Under the pieces are notes generated by a model, which searched no databases, was not told where the DNA came from, and saw nothing but the letters and a program-made list of their open reading frames with translations. Of a stretch of DNA of 64,000 nt, positions 1-9,391 are shown piece after piece. The translations under genes were made by a program, and so were the position numbers. Source of the DNA: Okibacterium fritillariae (GTDB taxonomy: Bacteria > Actinomycetota > Actinomycetes > Actinomycetales > Microbacteriaceae); the NCBI RefSeq assembly GCF_900167575.1, contig NZ_FUZP01000003.1:310001-374000 (forward strand). Reading direction: 5' to 3'. Within the stretch, counting starts at the first letter, position 1; each line of letters begins with the position of its first letter.

Positions 1-1624
1 CGAGATCGAGGGCTGGCCGGGAGAGCTGAACCCAGCCTCAGTGCGGGCAATCGTGGTGCATTCCGATATGACTCGCACGGGATGGCTGGAAACCTCCAAC
101 CCGCTGCTCAACCAGCTGCACTCAAATGCTGTTTGGTCGATGCGCGACAACTTCGTGGGAGTACCGACCGACTGCCCGCAACGCGACGAACGCCTCGGCT
201 GGACTGGTGACATCAACGCCTTCGCTCCAACAGCTGCGTTCCTGTATGACGTGCGTGGGGTCTTGGGTTCTTGGTTGCGCGATCTGGCCGCGGAACAACA
301 GGAGAAAGGTTTCGTGCCATGGGTGGTGCCGGATGTGCTCTCCACCCCATCGTCGCCGACAGCCCTATGGAGTGATGTGGCCGTAAGCCTTCCGTGGGCA
401 CTCTTCCGCGAATATGGCGATCCCCAGATCCTCGAGGATGCATACGACTCGATGACCGCGTTCATTCGCCAGGTGGCCGATCTCCTCGATGACAACGGAT
501 TGTGGAGCAGCGGTTTCCAATATGGTGACTGGCTTGACCCGGATGCACCGGACGACAATCCGGCCGGCGGCAAAACCGACCGGCACCTCGTCGCGGCGGC
601 CTACCTGTGTCGGACCACGCGCGAAATGGCTGAAACGGCGAGGATTCTCGGCCGCACCGCTGACCACGCGGAATTCTCGGATCTCGCCGCTCGGGTGCGT
701 GGGGCGTTCCATGACGAGTACGTCAGCCCCTCCGGCCGGGTCGTCAATGAAACAGCCACCGCCTACGCCCTCGCCATCACTTTCGACATCCTCGACGACG
801 CGCAGAAGAAGCACGCCGGCGTTCAACTCGCGAAGATCGTCGCAAAAGCAGGGTTCCGCATCTCGACCGGATTCGCGGGCACACCGCTCGTCACAGATGC
901 TCTGTCATCAACCGGGCACCTCGATGAGGCCTACCTTTTGCTCCTGGAAACAGGGTGCCCCTCGTTCCTCTACCCCGTCACCATGGGCGCGACCACAATC
1001 TGGGAGCGGTGGGATTCTGTGCGCCCGGACGGCACCATCAACCCGTCCGGCATGACGTCGCTAAACCACTATGCGCTCGGAGCTGTTGTTGACTGGATGC
1101 ATCGCACGATCGGCGGCCTCAATGCCCTCGAACCGGGTTACCGTCGCATGCGCATTGCCCCGCAGCCCGGCAAGAACCTGACGAACGCAACCCTCCGACA
1201 CCTCACCACGTTCGGTGAGGTGCGCATTGCCTGGGCACTCGAGGATGCCACCATGACCGTCGACCTCCAGATCCCGGAGGGGACGACCGCCGAAGTCCTG
1301 CTCCCTTTGCACGCCGAGAACGACGCCATCGAGATCGGCGCAGGCACACACCATTTCGAGTATGAAGCCGACGTCGCAGCCAACCTCTCGGTATTCACCT
1401 TGGACTCCACCCTCGGCGACGTGGCTGCAGACGCGAACGCCTGGCGTCTCTTCATGGACACGTTTGGGAGCTTCTACCCCGGTGTGCCTCTGGACGGCAC
1501 GGCACCTGAAGCCGCCACCATGTCGATCGCAACCATGCTCGACTACGTTCCCGGTGCCTCCGATGAATTTCGCACAGCCATTTCCAACACTTTGACCGCC
1601 GCCTCAACGGGAGCATCCGCATGA
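1..1624 (+). CDS. alpha-L-rhamnosidase, GH78 family (5' end outside window)
   Basis: The reading frame is open to the left edge, so the N-terminal part is missing. The visible part starts with the family-typical stretch around VVHSDMTRTGW, followed by DCPQRDERLGWTGD near bases 166-213. In studied GH78 enzymes that block carries the carboxylates around the catalytic site, including the Glu of RDERLGW. An (alpha/alpha)6-barrel region and a C-terminal beta-sandwich follow. These enzymes release terminal alpha-L-rhamnose. No signal peptide can be judged. The stop overlaps the next start by ATGA, so it is translationally coupled to the GH3 gene. An unusual tail from about base 1384 (FTLDSTLGD...) resembles the tail of the GH3 neighbour. 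The family call is firm; the natural substrate is not known. Confidence 0.93.
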   Translation, partial: EIEGWPGELNPASVRAIVVHSDMTRTGWLETSNPLLNQLHSNAVWSMRDNFVGVPTDCPQRDERLGWTGDINAFAPTAAFLYDVRGVLGSWLRDLAAEQQEKGFVPWVVPDVLSTPSSPTALWSDVAVSLPWALFREYGDPQILEDAYDSMTAFIRQVADLLDDNGLWSSGFQYGDWLDPDAPDDNPAGGKTDRHLVAAAYLCRTTREMAETARILGRTADHAEFSDLAARVRGAFHDEYVSPSGRVVNETATAYALAITFDILDDAQKKHAGVQLAKIVAKAGFRISTGFAGTPLVTDALSSTGHLDEAYLLLLETGCPSFLYPVTMGATTIWERWDSVRPDGTINPSGMTSLNHYALGAVVDWMHRTIGGLNALEPGYRRMRIAPQPGKNLTNATLRHLTTFGEVRIAWALEDATMTVDLQIPEGTTAEVLLPLHAENDAIEIGAGTHHFEYEADVAANLSVFTLDSTLGDVAADANAWRLFMDTFGSFYPGVPLDGTAPEAATMSIATMLDYVPGASDEFRTAISNTLTAASTGASA

Positions 1625-3888
1625 CTATCGACATCAGCGCACTGACGCTTGCCCAGAAAGCCTCCCTTCTCTCCGGGCAGGACTTCTGGTCCACGAAAGC
1701 CATCGAGGAATTTGGCATCCCTTCGATCGTGCTCACGGACGGTCCCCACGGCATCCGGCGACAGGACGGCGAAGCCGATCACCTCGGCATCAATGACGCA
1801 TTGCCCTCGACCTGCTTCCCACCCGCGGTGGCTGTCGGTTCGAGCTGGGACCCTGACGTTGCCGCACAACTCGGCGCCGCTGTGGGGCGGGAAGCCAACG
1901 CATTCGGTGTCGCCGTTGTGCTCGGTCCCGGGGTCAACATCAAGCGATCACCGCTGTGTGGACGCAACTTCGAGTACTACTCGGAGGACCCGCTGATTTC
2001 CGGTGTCCTCGGCGCCGCTCATGTCAACGCGATGCAAGCAGTTGGTCCCGGGGCATCCGTCAAGCACTTCGCCGCCAACAATCAAGAGCACGAGCGCATG
2101 CGGATCAGCGCCGATGTCGACGAACGCACACTGAGGGAGATCTACCTCCCCGCCTTCGAACGCATTGTCACCGAAGCCGCACCCGCAACGGTCATGGCTT
2201 CCTACAACAAAATCAATGGCGTCTACGCCTCGCATAATCCGTGGCTGCTCACCGAAGTTCTCCGCGACGAATGGGGATTCGAAGGCGCGGTGGTTTCTGA
2301 CTGGGGCGCAGTTAGCGACCGCGTCGCCGGCGTAGCCGCGGGAATGGACCTCGAAATGCCCGGCAGCGGTGGCGCCACCGACCAGGCAATCGTTGACGCG
2401 GTCACACGTGGTGAACTCTCCGAAGCTCTCGTCGATGATGCGGTTCGTCGAGTCCTTGCCCTTACCGCGCGTCACCGCACACCCACCGGCCAGTTCGATG
2501 TCGATAGCCATCACGCGCTCGCCCGTCAGCTGGCAGCCGACTCTGTAGTCCTGTTGAAGAACGACGGGGACGTCCTGCCCATCAGCAATGTCTCGCGAGT
2601 AGCTGTGATCGGTTCTTTCGCCACCGAACCCCGATTCCAGGGTGGCGGTAGCTCCCACATCAATCCGACACGCACCGACGCTGCTCTCGATACCATTCGC
2701 GACCTCGCCCTAGAGCGTGGCATTACCGTCGAACATGCTGACGGCTTCGCCCTGGCCGAAGACCCGGACGTCGACACACGGCGCGCCCTCGCTGTTGAAG
2801 TGGCCGCCCGCTCAGACGTCACTATCGTCTTTGCCGGTCTCAGCGACCGCGAAGAATCCGAAGGCTTCGACCGCGAAACACTTTCGCTGCCGACAGCGCA
2901 GCTTGCCGTCATCCGCGATGTCGCCGCCGTTTCGGCTCGAACGGTCGTCGTGCTCTCCAACGGCGGAGTCGTCTCTCTCGAAGGCTGGCATGACGATGTT
3001 GACGCTATTCTCGAAGGCTGGCTGCTCGGCCAGGCAGGCGGTTCGGCCATCGCCGACGTGCTCTTCGGTGTCGTGAACCCTTCCGGCCATCTCGCCGAGA
3101 CAATCCCGTTGCGGCTTCAGGACAACCCCAGCTGGAACAATTTCCCCGGTGAGCAAGGCCATGTGCGATACGGCGAGGGCGTCATGGTCGGATACCGCCA
3201 CTACACGACTGCTGATGTGCCCGTCCGCTACCCGTTCGGCCACGGGCTGAGTTACACCACATTCGCAACTACCGCCTTGGTCACTGAGATCACCGGGCCA
3301 GACACCGCCACCGCTCGCGTCACCGTCACAAACACCGGTGCCCGGACCGGCAAGCACGTCGTGCAGGTGTACGTCGCAACGACGGCGGGGCCGGTGCGTC
3401 GACCGGTGCGCGAGCTGCGCGCTTTCCGTAAGGTCACACTGGAACCTGGCGAAACCCAAACCGTTGAACTCGCTCTTGATCGCCGTGCGTTCGCCTACTG
3501 GGACATCGAGCTCGATCGCTGGGTTGTTGCCCCAGGCGAATACACAGTGCAGATTGGCGAAAGCTCAGCAAGCATCTTCGCCGAAGAGACGCTGGCTTTG
3601 ACCGGCGACGTGATCATTCGCCCTCTCACCATGGACTCAACAGTTGGTGATTGGTTCGCGCATCCGCGTGTCGGGCCGGCTCTCATGCAGGGTTTGACTG
3701 CCGGGATGTCTGAAGAACAGGCGCAGCAAGCAGATCAGAACCCCGATGGCCTCAAAATGGTCGAATCGATGCCGATGCAACAGTTCCTGGCTTTCACCGG
3801 TGGCGCATTCCCCGTTGAAATGCTCGAGCAACTCATGACATTGAGCTACACCACCGAGGATCAGGACGCTGTCAACGAGCTGGTCTGA
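1621..3888 (+). CDS. GH3 family beta-glycosidase (beta-glucosidase-like)
   Basis: This 755-residue protein has the full GH3 plan: an (alpha/beta)8 domain, an (alpha/beta)6 sandwich domain and a fibronectin-III-like domain (about residues 560-650, around HVVQVYVA and ELRAFRKV). The nucleophile is expected at Asp227 in VVSDWGAV; KHFAANNQEHER and SYNKINGVY are conserved substrate-site blocks. No signal peptide is visible, so it probably acts inside the cell on short imported glycosides. ATGA overlap with the GH78 gene suggests both work on one rhamnose-containing plant glycoside. A roughly 85-residue tail after the Fn3-like domain (LTMDSTVGDW...) also occurs in shorter form in the GH78 protein. 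The exact sugar specificity cannot be read from sequence. Confidence 0.93.
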   Translation: MTIDISALTLAQKASLLSGQDFWSTKAIEEFGIPSIVLTDGPHGIRRQDGEADHLGINDALPSTCFPPAVAVGSSWDPDVAAQLGAAVGREANAFGVAVVLGPGVNIKRSPLCGRNFEYYSEDPLISGVLGAAHVNAMQAVGPGASVKHFAANNQEHERMRISADVDERTLREIYLPAFERIVTEAAPATVMASYNKINGVYASHNPWLLTEVLRDEWGFEGAVVSDWGAVSDRVAGVAAGMDLEMPGSGGATDQAIVDAVTRGELSEALVDDAVRRVLALTARHRTPTGQFDVDSHHALARQLAADSVVLLKNDGDVLPISNVSRVAVIGSFATEPRFQGGGSSHINPTRTDAALDTIRDLALERGITVEHADGFALAEDPDVDTRRALAVEVAARSDVTIVFAGLSDREESEGFDRETLSLPTAQLAVIRDVAAVSARTVVVLSNGGVVSLEGWHDDVDAILEGWLLGQAGGSAIADVLFGVVNPSGHLAETIPLRLQDNPSWNNFPGEQGHVRYGEGVMVGYRHYTTADVPVRYPFGHGLSYTTFATTALVTEITGPDTATARVTVTNTGARTGKHVVQVYVATTAGPVRRPVRELRAFRKVTLEPGETQTVELALDRRAFAYWDIELDRWVVAPGEYTVQIGESSASIFAEETLALTGDVIIRPLTMDSTVGDWFAHPRVGPALMQGLTAGMSEEQAQQADQNPDGLKMVESMPMQQFLAFTGGAFPVEMLEQLMTLSYTTEDQDAVNELV

Positions 3889-3897
3889 TGACATGAG

Positions 3898-5100
3898 TTG
3901 AAAAGGGCTATCGAAGATGTTCGCGTGGTGAGCGAGAACCCGAAGGGTCCCACGGGTCGCCGTCTGGGCGACCCGTGGGAACTCCTTCTGGATGGCATCG
4001 GGCTTTTTGTCACCGTGTCCTTCATCGGCGGTATCCTCCGTTCGGACACGAACCATACCGAGATCGTCCTGGCTGTCATTGCATGGGCAATCAGCGTGAG
4101 CCGCCGAATTCAGCCGGTCGCCGCTCTGATTGCCGCCACCGTGCTTTGTGTGATCTTCGCTCATCTTGAACAGCCAGCTGCGCTCTATTTGTGGTGCTTC
4201 GCACAAATTTGCCTATTTACCGTCGCACTCACGCGCTCAAGTCGCACGGTCATCATGTGCTCCGTGCTGCAGGGCTTGGGCTTGTACGGCAGTTTGGTCA
4301 TCGCACTCAGTATCGGCCCGCTTGAGCTCACGGCGTTGGGTCTCATCGCATGGACGGCGGCCTCGGCGGGCTTGGGTTCAGCCATTCGCTTACAGCGCGT
4401 CCATGTGAGGGACATCCTCGACCGTGCCGAGACAAATCTGGAGTCTCGGCGGAGGGATGTGGAACAGCGGATTACTCTTGAGCGCCTGCGAATTGCGGCC
4501 GATCTCCACGACGTACTCGCCCATAACATCGCGGTCATAAGCGTTCATGCCGGAGCAGCGGAAGCACAGCTTGCCCAGCATCCCGAGAGGACTTCCGCCT
4601 CCCTGCAGGCAATCCGCGGTGCCGCAGCCCGAACTCTCGATGAGCTTCAGGGCCTGGTCGGTGTGCTTCGAGAACCAGGCAGTAGCGGAAAGGCGATCGC
4701 GACGCCGTCACCTGACATCGAGAACATCACCAAACTGCTCACAACGTTCCGGGAAATCGGTCTATCTATCAACGCCGACATCCAGACAGTTCCGCATCAC
4801 ATGTTGACCCCAACGGTCGAGGTCGCCACCTAACGTGTGCTCCAGGAAGCGCTCACAAACGCGCACAAGCACGGGAAAGGCCGCGTCGATATCCGAATTA
4901 CACGCGATCCGGGCGGGCTCCGCGTGACTGTCAGGAACGCAATTGCCACCTCCTCACCAAAACGAGTCGATGGTGGCTTCGGTCTCATCGGCATGCGGGA
5001 GCGCATCATCTCCGCCGGCGGCTCGCTCGACGTCGAAAATCACCTGGGCGTGTTCACGCTCAACGCAACACTCCCGCTCAACCCGGAACAAGACACATGA
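3898..5100 (+). pseudogene. sensor histidine kinase (NarL-type partner) interrupted by an in-frame TAA
   Basis: The frame starts at TTG 3898, ten bases after the GH3 stop (GTG 3925 and GTG 3928 are alternatives), and encodes four or five membrane helices to about residue 163. A HisKA_3 dimerisation domain follows with the phospho-acceptor in DLHDVLAH (His204). A TAA at 4831-4833 stops translation after 311 codons. The same frame continues as RVLQEALTNAHKHG and GGFGLIGMRER, the N and G boxes of the ATPase domain, to 5100. Relatives have Tyr before RxxQEALTN, so TAC to TAA is the simplest explanation. GTG 4837 could restart an 87-residue ATPase fragment. It may be a true nonsense mutation, a sequencing error or read through. 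The 3' end overlaps the response regulator by ATGA. Confidence 0.88.
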
Positions 5101-5762
5101 TTCGCATACTCATCGCCGACGACCAACCACTTATCCGAATGGGCCTTCGCGGAATGCTCGAAGCCCGGAACAATTTTGAGGTGGTCGGCGAGGCGACAGA
5201 TGGGGAACAAGCCCACTTACTGAGCCGTGACCTGCTCCCCGATGTGGTGCTGATGGACCTTCGAATGCCGCGCGTCGACGGAATCGAAGCGATCTCACGG
5301 ATCCGCCGCGATCCTCGACTACGGCTCGTTCGGGTAGTCGTTCTGACGACTTTCGAAGACCAGGAAAATGTCGTTGCTGCTCTCACAGCGGGCGCTGTCG
5401 GGTTTCTGAGCAAGAGCGTTGGGCCGAGTGAACTTGCTGACAAGATCAGCGCCGTTGCTGCTGGCGGTCCGGGGCTCTCAGACGATGCGACGCTGGCGCT
5501 ACTCGACAATCTGAAGACGCCGAGGCCCGAAGTATTGCAGAGCGGGCAACACATAGAACTCTCCGCACTCACTGACCGCGAACAGATGATTGTCGCTCGC
5601 GCTGCACACGGAGTCAGCAACGACGACATCGCCAAAGAACTTTTCATCTCCCCATACACGGTCAAGACTCACATCAATCGAGCGATGACAAAACTCGGTG
5701 CACGGGATAGATCTCAGCTCGTTGTGATCGCCATTGAAGCAGGACTCGGCCGCCCCCGTTAG
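5097..5762 (+). CDS. response regulator, NarL/LuxR family
   Basis: This 221-residue protein has an N-terminal receiver domain with acidic pocket IADDQ, phospho-acceptor Asp54 in DVVLMDLRMP and a conserved Lys in FLSKSVGP. The C-terminal LuxR-type helix-turn-helix (about 152-214) contains LTDREQMIVARAAHG and SPYTVKTHI. It should bind DNA when phosphorylated by the kinase directly upstream, whose frame it overlaps by ATGA. That kinase carries an internal stop, so this regulator may now be uncoupled, be phosphorylated by another donor, or depend on read-through. The MMPL gene 141 bases downstream is a likely target. It appears intact. Confidence 0.95.
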   Translation: MIRILIADDQPLIRMGLRGMLEARNNFEVVGEATDGEQAHLLSRDLLPDVVLMDLRMPRVDGIEAISRIRRDPRLRLVRVVVLTTFEDQENVVAALTAGAVGFLSKSVGPSELADKISAVAAGGPGLSDDATLALLDNLKTPRPEVLQSGQHIELSALTDREQMIVARAAHGVSNDDIAKELFISPYTVKTHINRAMTKLGARDRSQLVVIAIEAGLGRPR

Positions 5763-5903
5763 CGCCCGCTACCATGAACGCAGTACGGCGATCGCCCCGA
5801 ATGAACGATGATCCGATCCCGCCAGACGACGAAAGGTCGCTGGCCCATCTCCAAGCTGGAAGAGCCCGACTGTCGGGCAGCTTTTTGGAGAGGACATATC
5901 CCC

Positions 5904-8153
5904 TTGGCCCGCTTGCTTTACCGCGTCGGACGATTCAGCGCCCGGCATCGACTACTCACCTTCCTCACCTGGACCCTGACTCTGGTCGTACTTGCCGTGA
6001 TCACACTCACCGGCATGAAATTCAGTGACGGAGCATTTGAGATCCCCGGGACCGAATCCAGTACCGCGCTCAACACCGTCGAACGGGAATTCCCCGACAC
6101 CGCGACGCAACCCGGAACCGGCTCCCTGCAAGTCGTTGTGCAAACCCGCGACGACGAGAACGTCACGGACCCAGCCGCGGCAGCTCGAATCATCGAGCTG
6201 CGGGAAAACCTCTCCGGACTGCCTCATGTCGAAACCGTGAGTGACCCCCTCGATCCAGCAAATCCATATATCTCCCCCGACCTCAGCACGGCTGTTCTCT
6301 CAGTCGACCTTTCCGGCATCACCGACGCGAACGCGGAAACCGTCTACGACGAGGTGCTCGAAGCCGCCGAAAACCAGCGCGATGAGGACTGGAAAACTGT
6401 CGAAGTCGGCGGTTCGCTAGGCAGCGGAGTGCCCGAGATACTCGGACCGAGCGAGATTGTTGGCGTAGCTATTGCCTTCCTTGTTCTGGTTCTCACGTTC
6501 GGTTCGCTCAGAGCGGCGGGTGCCAATATGGTTGGCGCCATCGTGGGTGTCGGGGTCGGAATCCTCGGCGTTCTCGCTAGTTCCGCGTTGTACCCCATCG
6601 GATCCATCACCCCAATTCTGGCTGTCATGCTGGGGCTGGCAGTGTCGATCGACTACGGTCTCTTCGTCCTCGCGCGGTTTAGAGCTGAGCTGCGGGCGGG
6701 GAGAGAGATCGACGACGCCATCGGTATCTCGGTCGGCACCGCAGGCTCATCCGTCGTGTTTGCCGGCACCACCGTGATCATCGCGTTGACCGGACTCGCC
6801 GTCGTAAACATCCCTTTCATCACGGAAATGGGGTTAGCCGGTGCGGTGGCCGTGCTCATCGCAATCTTGATGGCGCTCACCCTTCTGCCTGCCTTGATGA
6901 TGTCGATGGGCCACAACGTTCTCCCCCGCAAAGAGCGTTCGCGTTACAAACGGTCGGTTGCCCCAACACGGGAGAGCGGCCTCGTTTCACATCGCGGCAA
7001 GGAGCAGAACACGAGGATCGGGTATCTCGAACGATGGGGAGCATCGGTGGTCAAACATCCCCTCATCTCAGTGACTGGAGCTGTGACGCTTCTGGTCATC
7101 CTGGCGGTGCCCGTGCTGTCTCTGAAGACCTCACTGTCCATGCCGGGCGGCGAAGACCCCGAGTCGACCCAGCGTGCCGCTTACAACCTCATCGCCGAAA
7201 AGTTCGGCGATGGAGCACAGAATCCGCTCATTGTGTTGGCCGAGGGTCAAGCCATTTCAAAAGCACAACCCGACATCATGTCGACATTGGAATCGATTCA
7301 TGATGTTCAAACCGTATTTCCATCCGGAGTCAGCACCACGGGCGACACCGCCATCTTCACGGTCATCCCTGAGAGCGGTGCAGTCGATGAAGCGACGAAG
7401 GATCTCGTCCGAGACATCAGAGAATCCTCAAACGCGGTTCCGGGCGTTTCACTGCAGGTCACAGGTGTGACGGCTGTTGGAATCGACGTCGATCAGAAGC
7501 TTGGTGATGCTCTCGTTCTTTACATCGTCCTCATCGTCGGGCTGTCACTCATCCTGATGATGATCATGTTCCGGTCTATTCTTGTGCCTCTTATCGCGAC
7601 CGCAGGATTTCTGCTTTCGCTCGGGGCAGGGCTCGGCGTGACCGTGGCGGTTTTCCAATGGGGATGGCTCGGCTCTCTGTTCGCGGCACCACTCGGTAAT
7701 CCGCTCCTCAGCCTTCTCCCTATCCTCATCGTCGGCATACTCTTTGGCCTTGCGATGGACTACCAGGTGTTCTTGGTCTCACGTATCCATGAGGCCCACT
7801 CGAAGGGTCTCCCCGCTCGAGAAGCGATCCTGGACGGGTTCGGACGCACCGCATTCATCGTCGTCGCCGCGGCGACGATCATGGCCGCGGTGTTCGGCGG
7901 ATTTGCGCTCAGCCCATCGTCGTTGGTCGCGTCAATAGCGCTCGCACTTGCGGTTGGGGTCGTTGCGGACGCGTTCCTTGTTCGAATGGTGATCGTTCCG
8001 GCGATCCTGTCTCTCACGGGCGAAGCCGCCTGGTGGCTACCGAAATGGCTCGGCAGAGCACTCCCACACATAGATGCCGAAGGTTCCGCGCTCGAGGCTC
8101 CGACGGTATCGACGGTACCGGACGACTTTGAAACCACATCGAGGGTGCAATAA
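5904..8153 (+). CDS. MMPL/RND family transporter
   Basis: The frame is open further upstream, but TTG 5904 is the best start. It lies nine bases after a strong GGAGAGGA at 5887-5894 and gives the usual short cytoplasmic N-terminus (MARLLYRVGR) before the first membrane helix. The 749-residue protein has two halves, each with one large extracytoplasmic domain and a bundle of membrane helices, about eleven or twelve in all. Asp-Tyr pairs of the proton pathway are seen in AVSIDYGLFVLARFRAE and LAMDYQVFLVSR. MMPL proteins export lipids, siderophores or drugs in exchange for protons. Position behind a two-component system suggests stress- or drug-induced export. The substrate is not known. Confidence 0.92.
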   Translation: MARLLYRVGRFSARHRLLTFLTWTLTLVVLAVITLTGMKFSDGAFEIPGTESSTALNTVEREFPDTATQPGTGSLQVVVQTRDDENVTDPAAAARIIELRENLSGLPHVETVSDPLDPANPYISPDLSTAVLSVDLSGITDANAETVYDEVLEAAENQRDEDWKTVEVGGSLGSGVPEILGPSEIVGVAIAFLVLVLTFGSLRAAGANMVGAIVGVGVGILGVLASSALYPIGSITPILAVMLGLAVSIDYGLFVLARFRAELRAGREIDDAIGISVGTAGSSVVFAGTTVIIALTGLAVVNIPFITEMGLAGAVAVLIAILMALTLLPALMMSMGHNVLPRKERSRYKRSVAPTRESGLVSHRGKEQNTRIGYLERWGASVVKHPLISVTGAVTLLVILAVPVLSLKTSLSMPGGEDPESTQRAAYNLIAEKFGDGAQNPLIVLAEGQAISKAQPDIMSTLESIHDVQTVFPSGVSTTGDTAIFTVIPESGAVDEATKDLVRDIRESSNAVPGVSLQVTGVTAVGIDVDQKLGDALVLYIVLIVGLSLILMMIMFRSILVPLIATAGFLLSLGAGLGVTVAVFQWGWLGSLFAAPLGNPLLSLLPILIVGILFGLAMDYQVFLVSRIHEAHSKGLPAREAILDGFGRTAFIVVAAATIMAAVFGGFALSPSSLVASIALALAVGVVADAFLVRMVIVPAILSLTGEAAWWLPKWLGRALPHIDAEGSALEAPTVSTVPDDFETTSRVQ

Positions 8154-8178
8154 GAGACACGCAGACGGGCGTCGGCGT

Positions 8179-8210
8179 CCAGGGATTTGAGGGAGCGCTC
8201 AGGTCCCTGG
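8179..8210. terminator. likely hairpin terminator between convergent genes
   Basis: CCAGGGA (8179-8185) pairs perfectly with TCCCTGG (8204-8210) across an 18-base loop, between the end of the MMPL gene and the end of the aldolase gene on the other strand. No clear T-run follows, as is common in high-GC actinobacteria. It may serve both genes. Confidence 0.5.
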
Positions 8211-8241
8211 TTGCTGGCGTCCGATCCGCGTCTAGTCCCTA

Positions 8242-9003
8242 TCAGACTTGGTAAGTTCTCAAGGTAGTACCGGCGTCGTGACCCAACACCGAAGCAGCCC
8301 CGAGGGCGAGCAACGCAGAGTCGGTGGCGACCGCGACTCGACTGAAACCGATAGACCGCAACGCCTCTGCGCGCGTGGGGTCCCCCGCGAAAGCACCTGT
8401 TTGCTTCTGTGTTCGTCGCGCGGCGGCGACGATCCGGGGAAGAGGGTCATCAGCGTGCTGAGCTTTCAGAAGGTCCGTGACATCGACTCCGAGGCCGATT
8501 GCAAGATCGAAGGGTCCGACAAAAACTGCGGCCACCCCCGGCACAGCAAGGATCTCTTCAGCTGCTTCAACCCCCGCGGGTGTCTCGAGCATCACCCAGA
8601 CTTCGGGATTCGAAGCGGCCGGCGTGGGCGCGACGTGGCCCCATTGGCTGACGAGTGAGCCCCAGCTGCGCCGCCCGTTCGGGGGATAATAGGCGGCCGC
8701 GACAGCCTGCTGTGCTTGCTCGACGGTTTCGATCATCGGGACGATGACGATGTCAGCCCCGAGGTCGAGCGCTCGTCCGATCCGGGCATCAGAGAGTTCT
8801 GCCACCCGTACTGCAACCATCGGAGACTGTGGGAGCGTGGAAAGCATTTGCATCGTCGACATCAGGGACGTGTCGTCGAATGCGCCGTGCTGCATGTCCA
8901 GCCCGATCCAGGCGAATCCACTTTGACCGATTTGCGCGACGGTTCGGGGCTCACCCAAAACGCACCACACGCCGTCTGCTGTGTCGTGTTTTGAACCACT
9001 CAC
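8242..9003 (-). CDS. HpcH/HpaI family aldolase
   Basis: The longest frame starts at ATG 9135, but GTG 9003 is preferred. GGATGGAGG sits seven bases before it, and the resulting 253-residue protein has family length with an early GVWCVLGEP block. Other family blocks are GLDMQHGAFD, VPMIETVEQA, VMLETPAGVEAAEEI and GPFDLAIGLG; the Glu and Asp of the last two are the usual metal ligands. Such class II aldolases split 2-keto-3-deoxy acids into pyruvate and an aldehyde, and 2-keto-3-deoxy-L-rhamnonate is one known substrate. That would fit the rhamnosidase nearby, but four genes lie between and the substrate is unproven. It is transcribed alone. Confidence 0.85.
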   Translation of the reverse strand: MSGSKHDTADGVWCVLGEPRTVAQIGQSGFAWIGLDMQHGAFDDTSLMSTMQMLSTLPQSPMVAVRVAELSDARIGRALDLGADIVIVPMIETVEQAQQAVAAAYYPPNGRRSWGSLVSQWGHVAPTPAASNPEVWVMLETPAGVEAAEEILAVPGVAAVFVGPFDLAIGLGVDVTDLLKAQHADDPLPRIVAAARRTQKQTGAFAGDPTRAEALRSIGFSRVAVATDSALLALGAASVLGHDAGTTLRTYQV

Positions 9004-9391
9004 TTTTTGGCCTCCATCCGCGGTAACCCGGCTGCTGAGCTCGCCCGAGACATTTGTTCTTCTGGTGAACCCGTGCCGGAACGTAATTGCATCCACCGCC
9101 AGGAGGGACACATCTTGGTTGTCTGGCACCGACATTGAACGCGATCTTTGTAAACACTACCGAGACGGCCCACCCATCAATGGTGTTCTACAGTCCTGAG
9201 GTGAGGCGTTCGGTGGGACGCACGGCGGCCAAGACAATGCCGAAGCCATCCGCGCCGCGATTCAGATCTGGATCGATGGGAACCTGAGATAGGGCGTTCG
9301 AAGTTGCGCCGCGACGAATGGCCTGAGCGCCGACGAGAACGACTCGACGTGTAGGACTCGCATGAGGGCGGCGCCGGCCACTCGTGGTCCG
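9004..9391. other. 388-base intergenic region
   Basis: This stretch lies between the aldolase start and the end of the next minus-strand gene, so it should contain the aldolase promoter. The only further content recognised is a possible gene remnant at 9188-9361. No strong inverted repeat or convincing promoter boxes were found. Confidence 0.5.
9188..9361 (-). pseudogene. possible 3' remnant of a nucleotidyltransferase-like gene
   Basis: Read on the minus strand, this frame ends in TAG at 9188-9190. It has a coding-like stretch containing RRVVLVGAQAI followed by PIDPDLNRGADGFG. The VLVGAQAI block resembles the start of small nucleotidyltransferase-like proteins (AbiEii/MNT type). There is no start codon with a ribosome site, and the translation turns to arginine/proline-rich noise upstream. 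It is best read as a decayed fragment and could be chance. Confidence 0.25.

Noticed and set aside
9004-9135. N-terminal extension of the aldolase to ATG 9135
   Set aside because: There is no ribosome site there, and GTG 9003 has GGATGGAGG and gives the normal family length.
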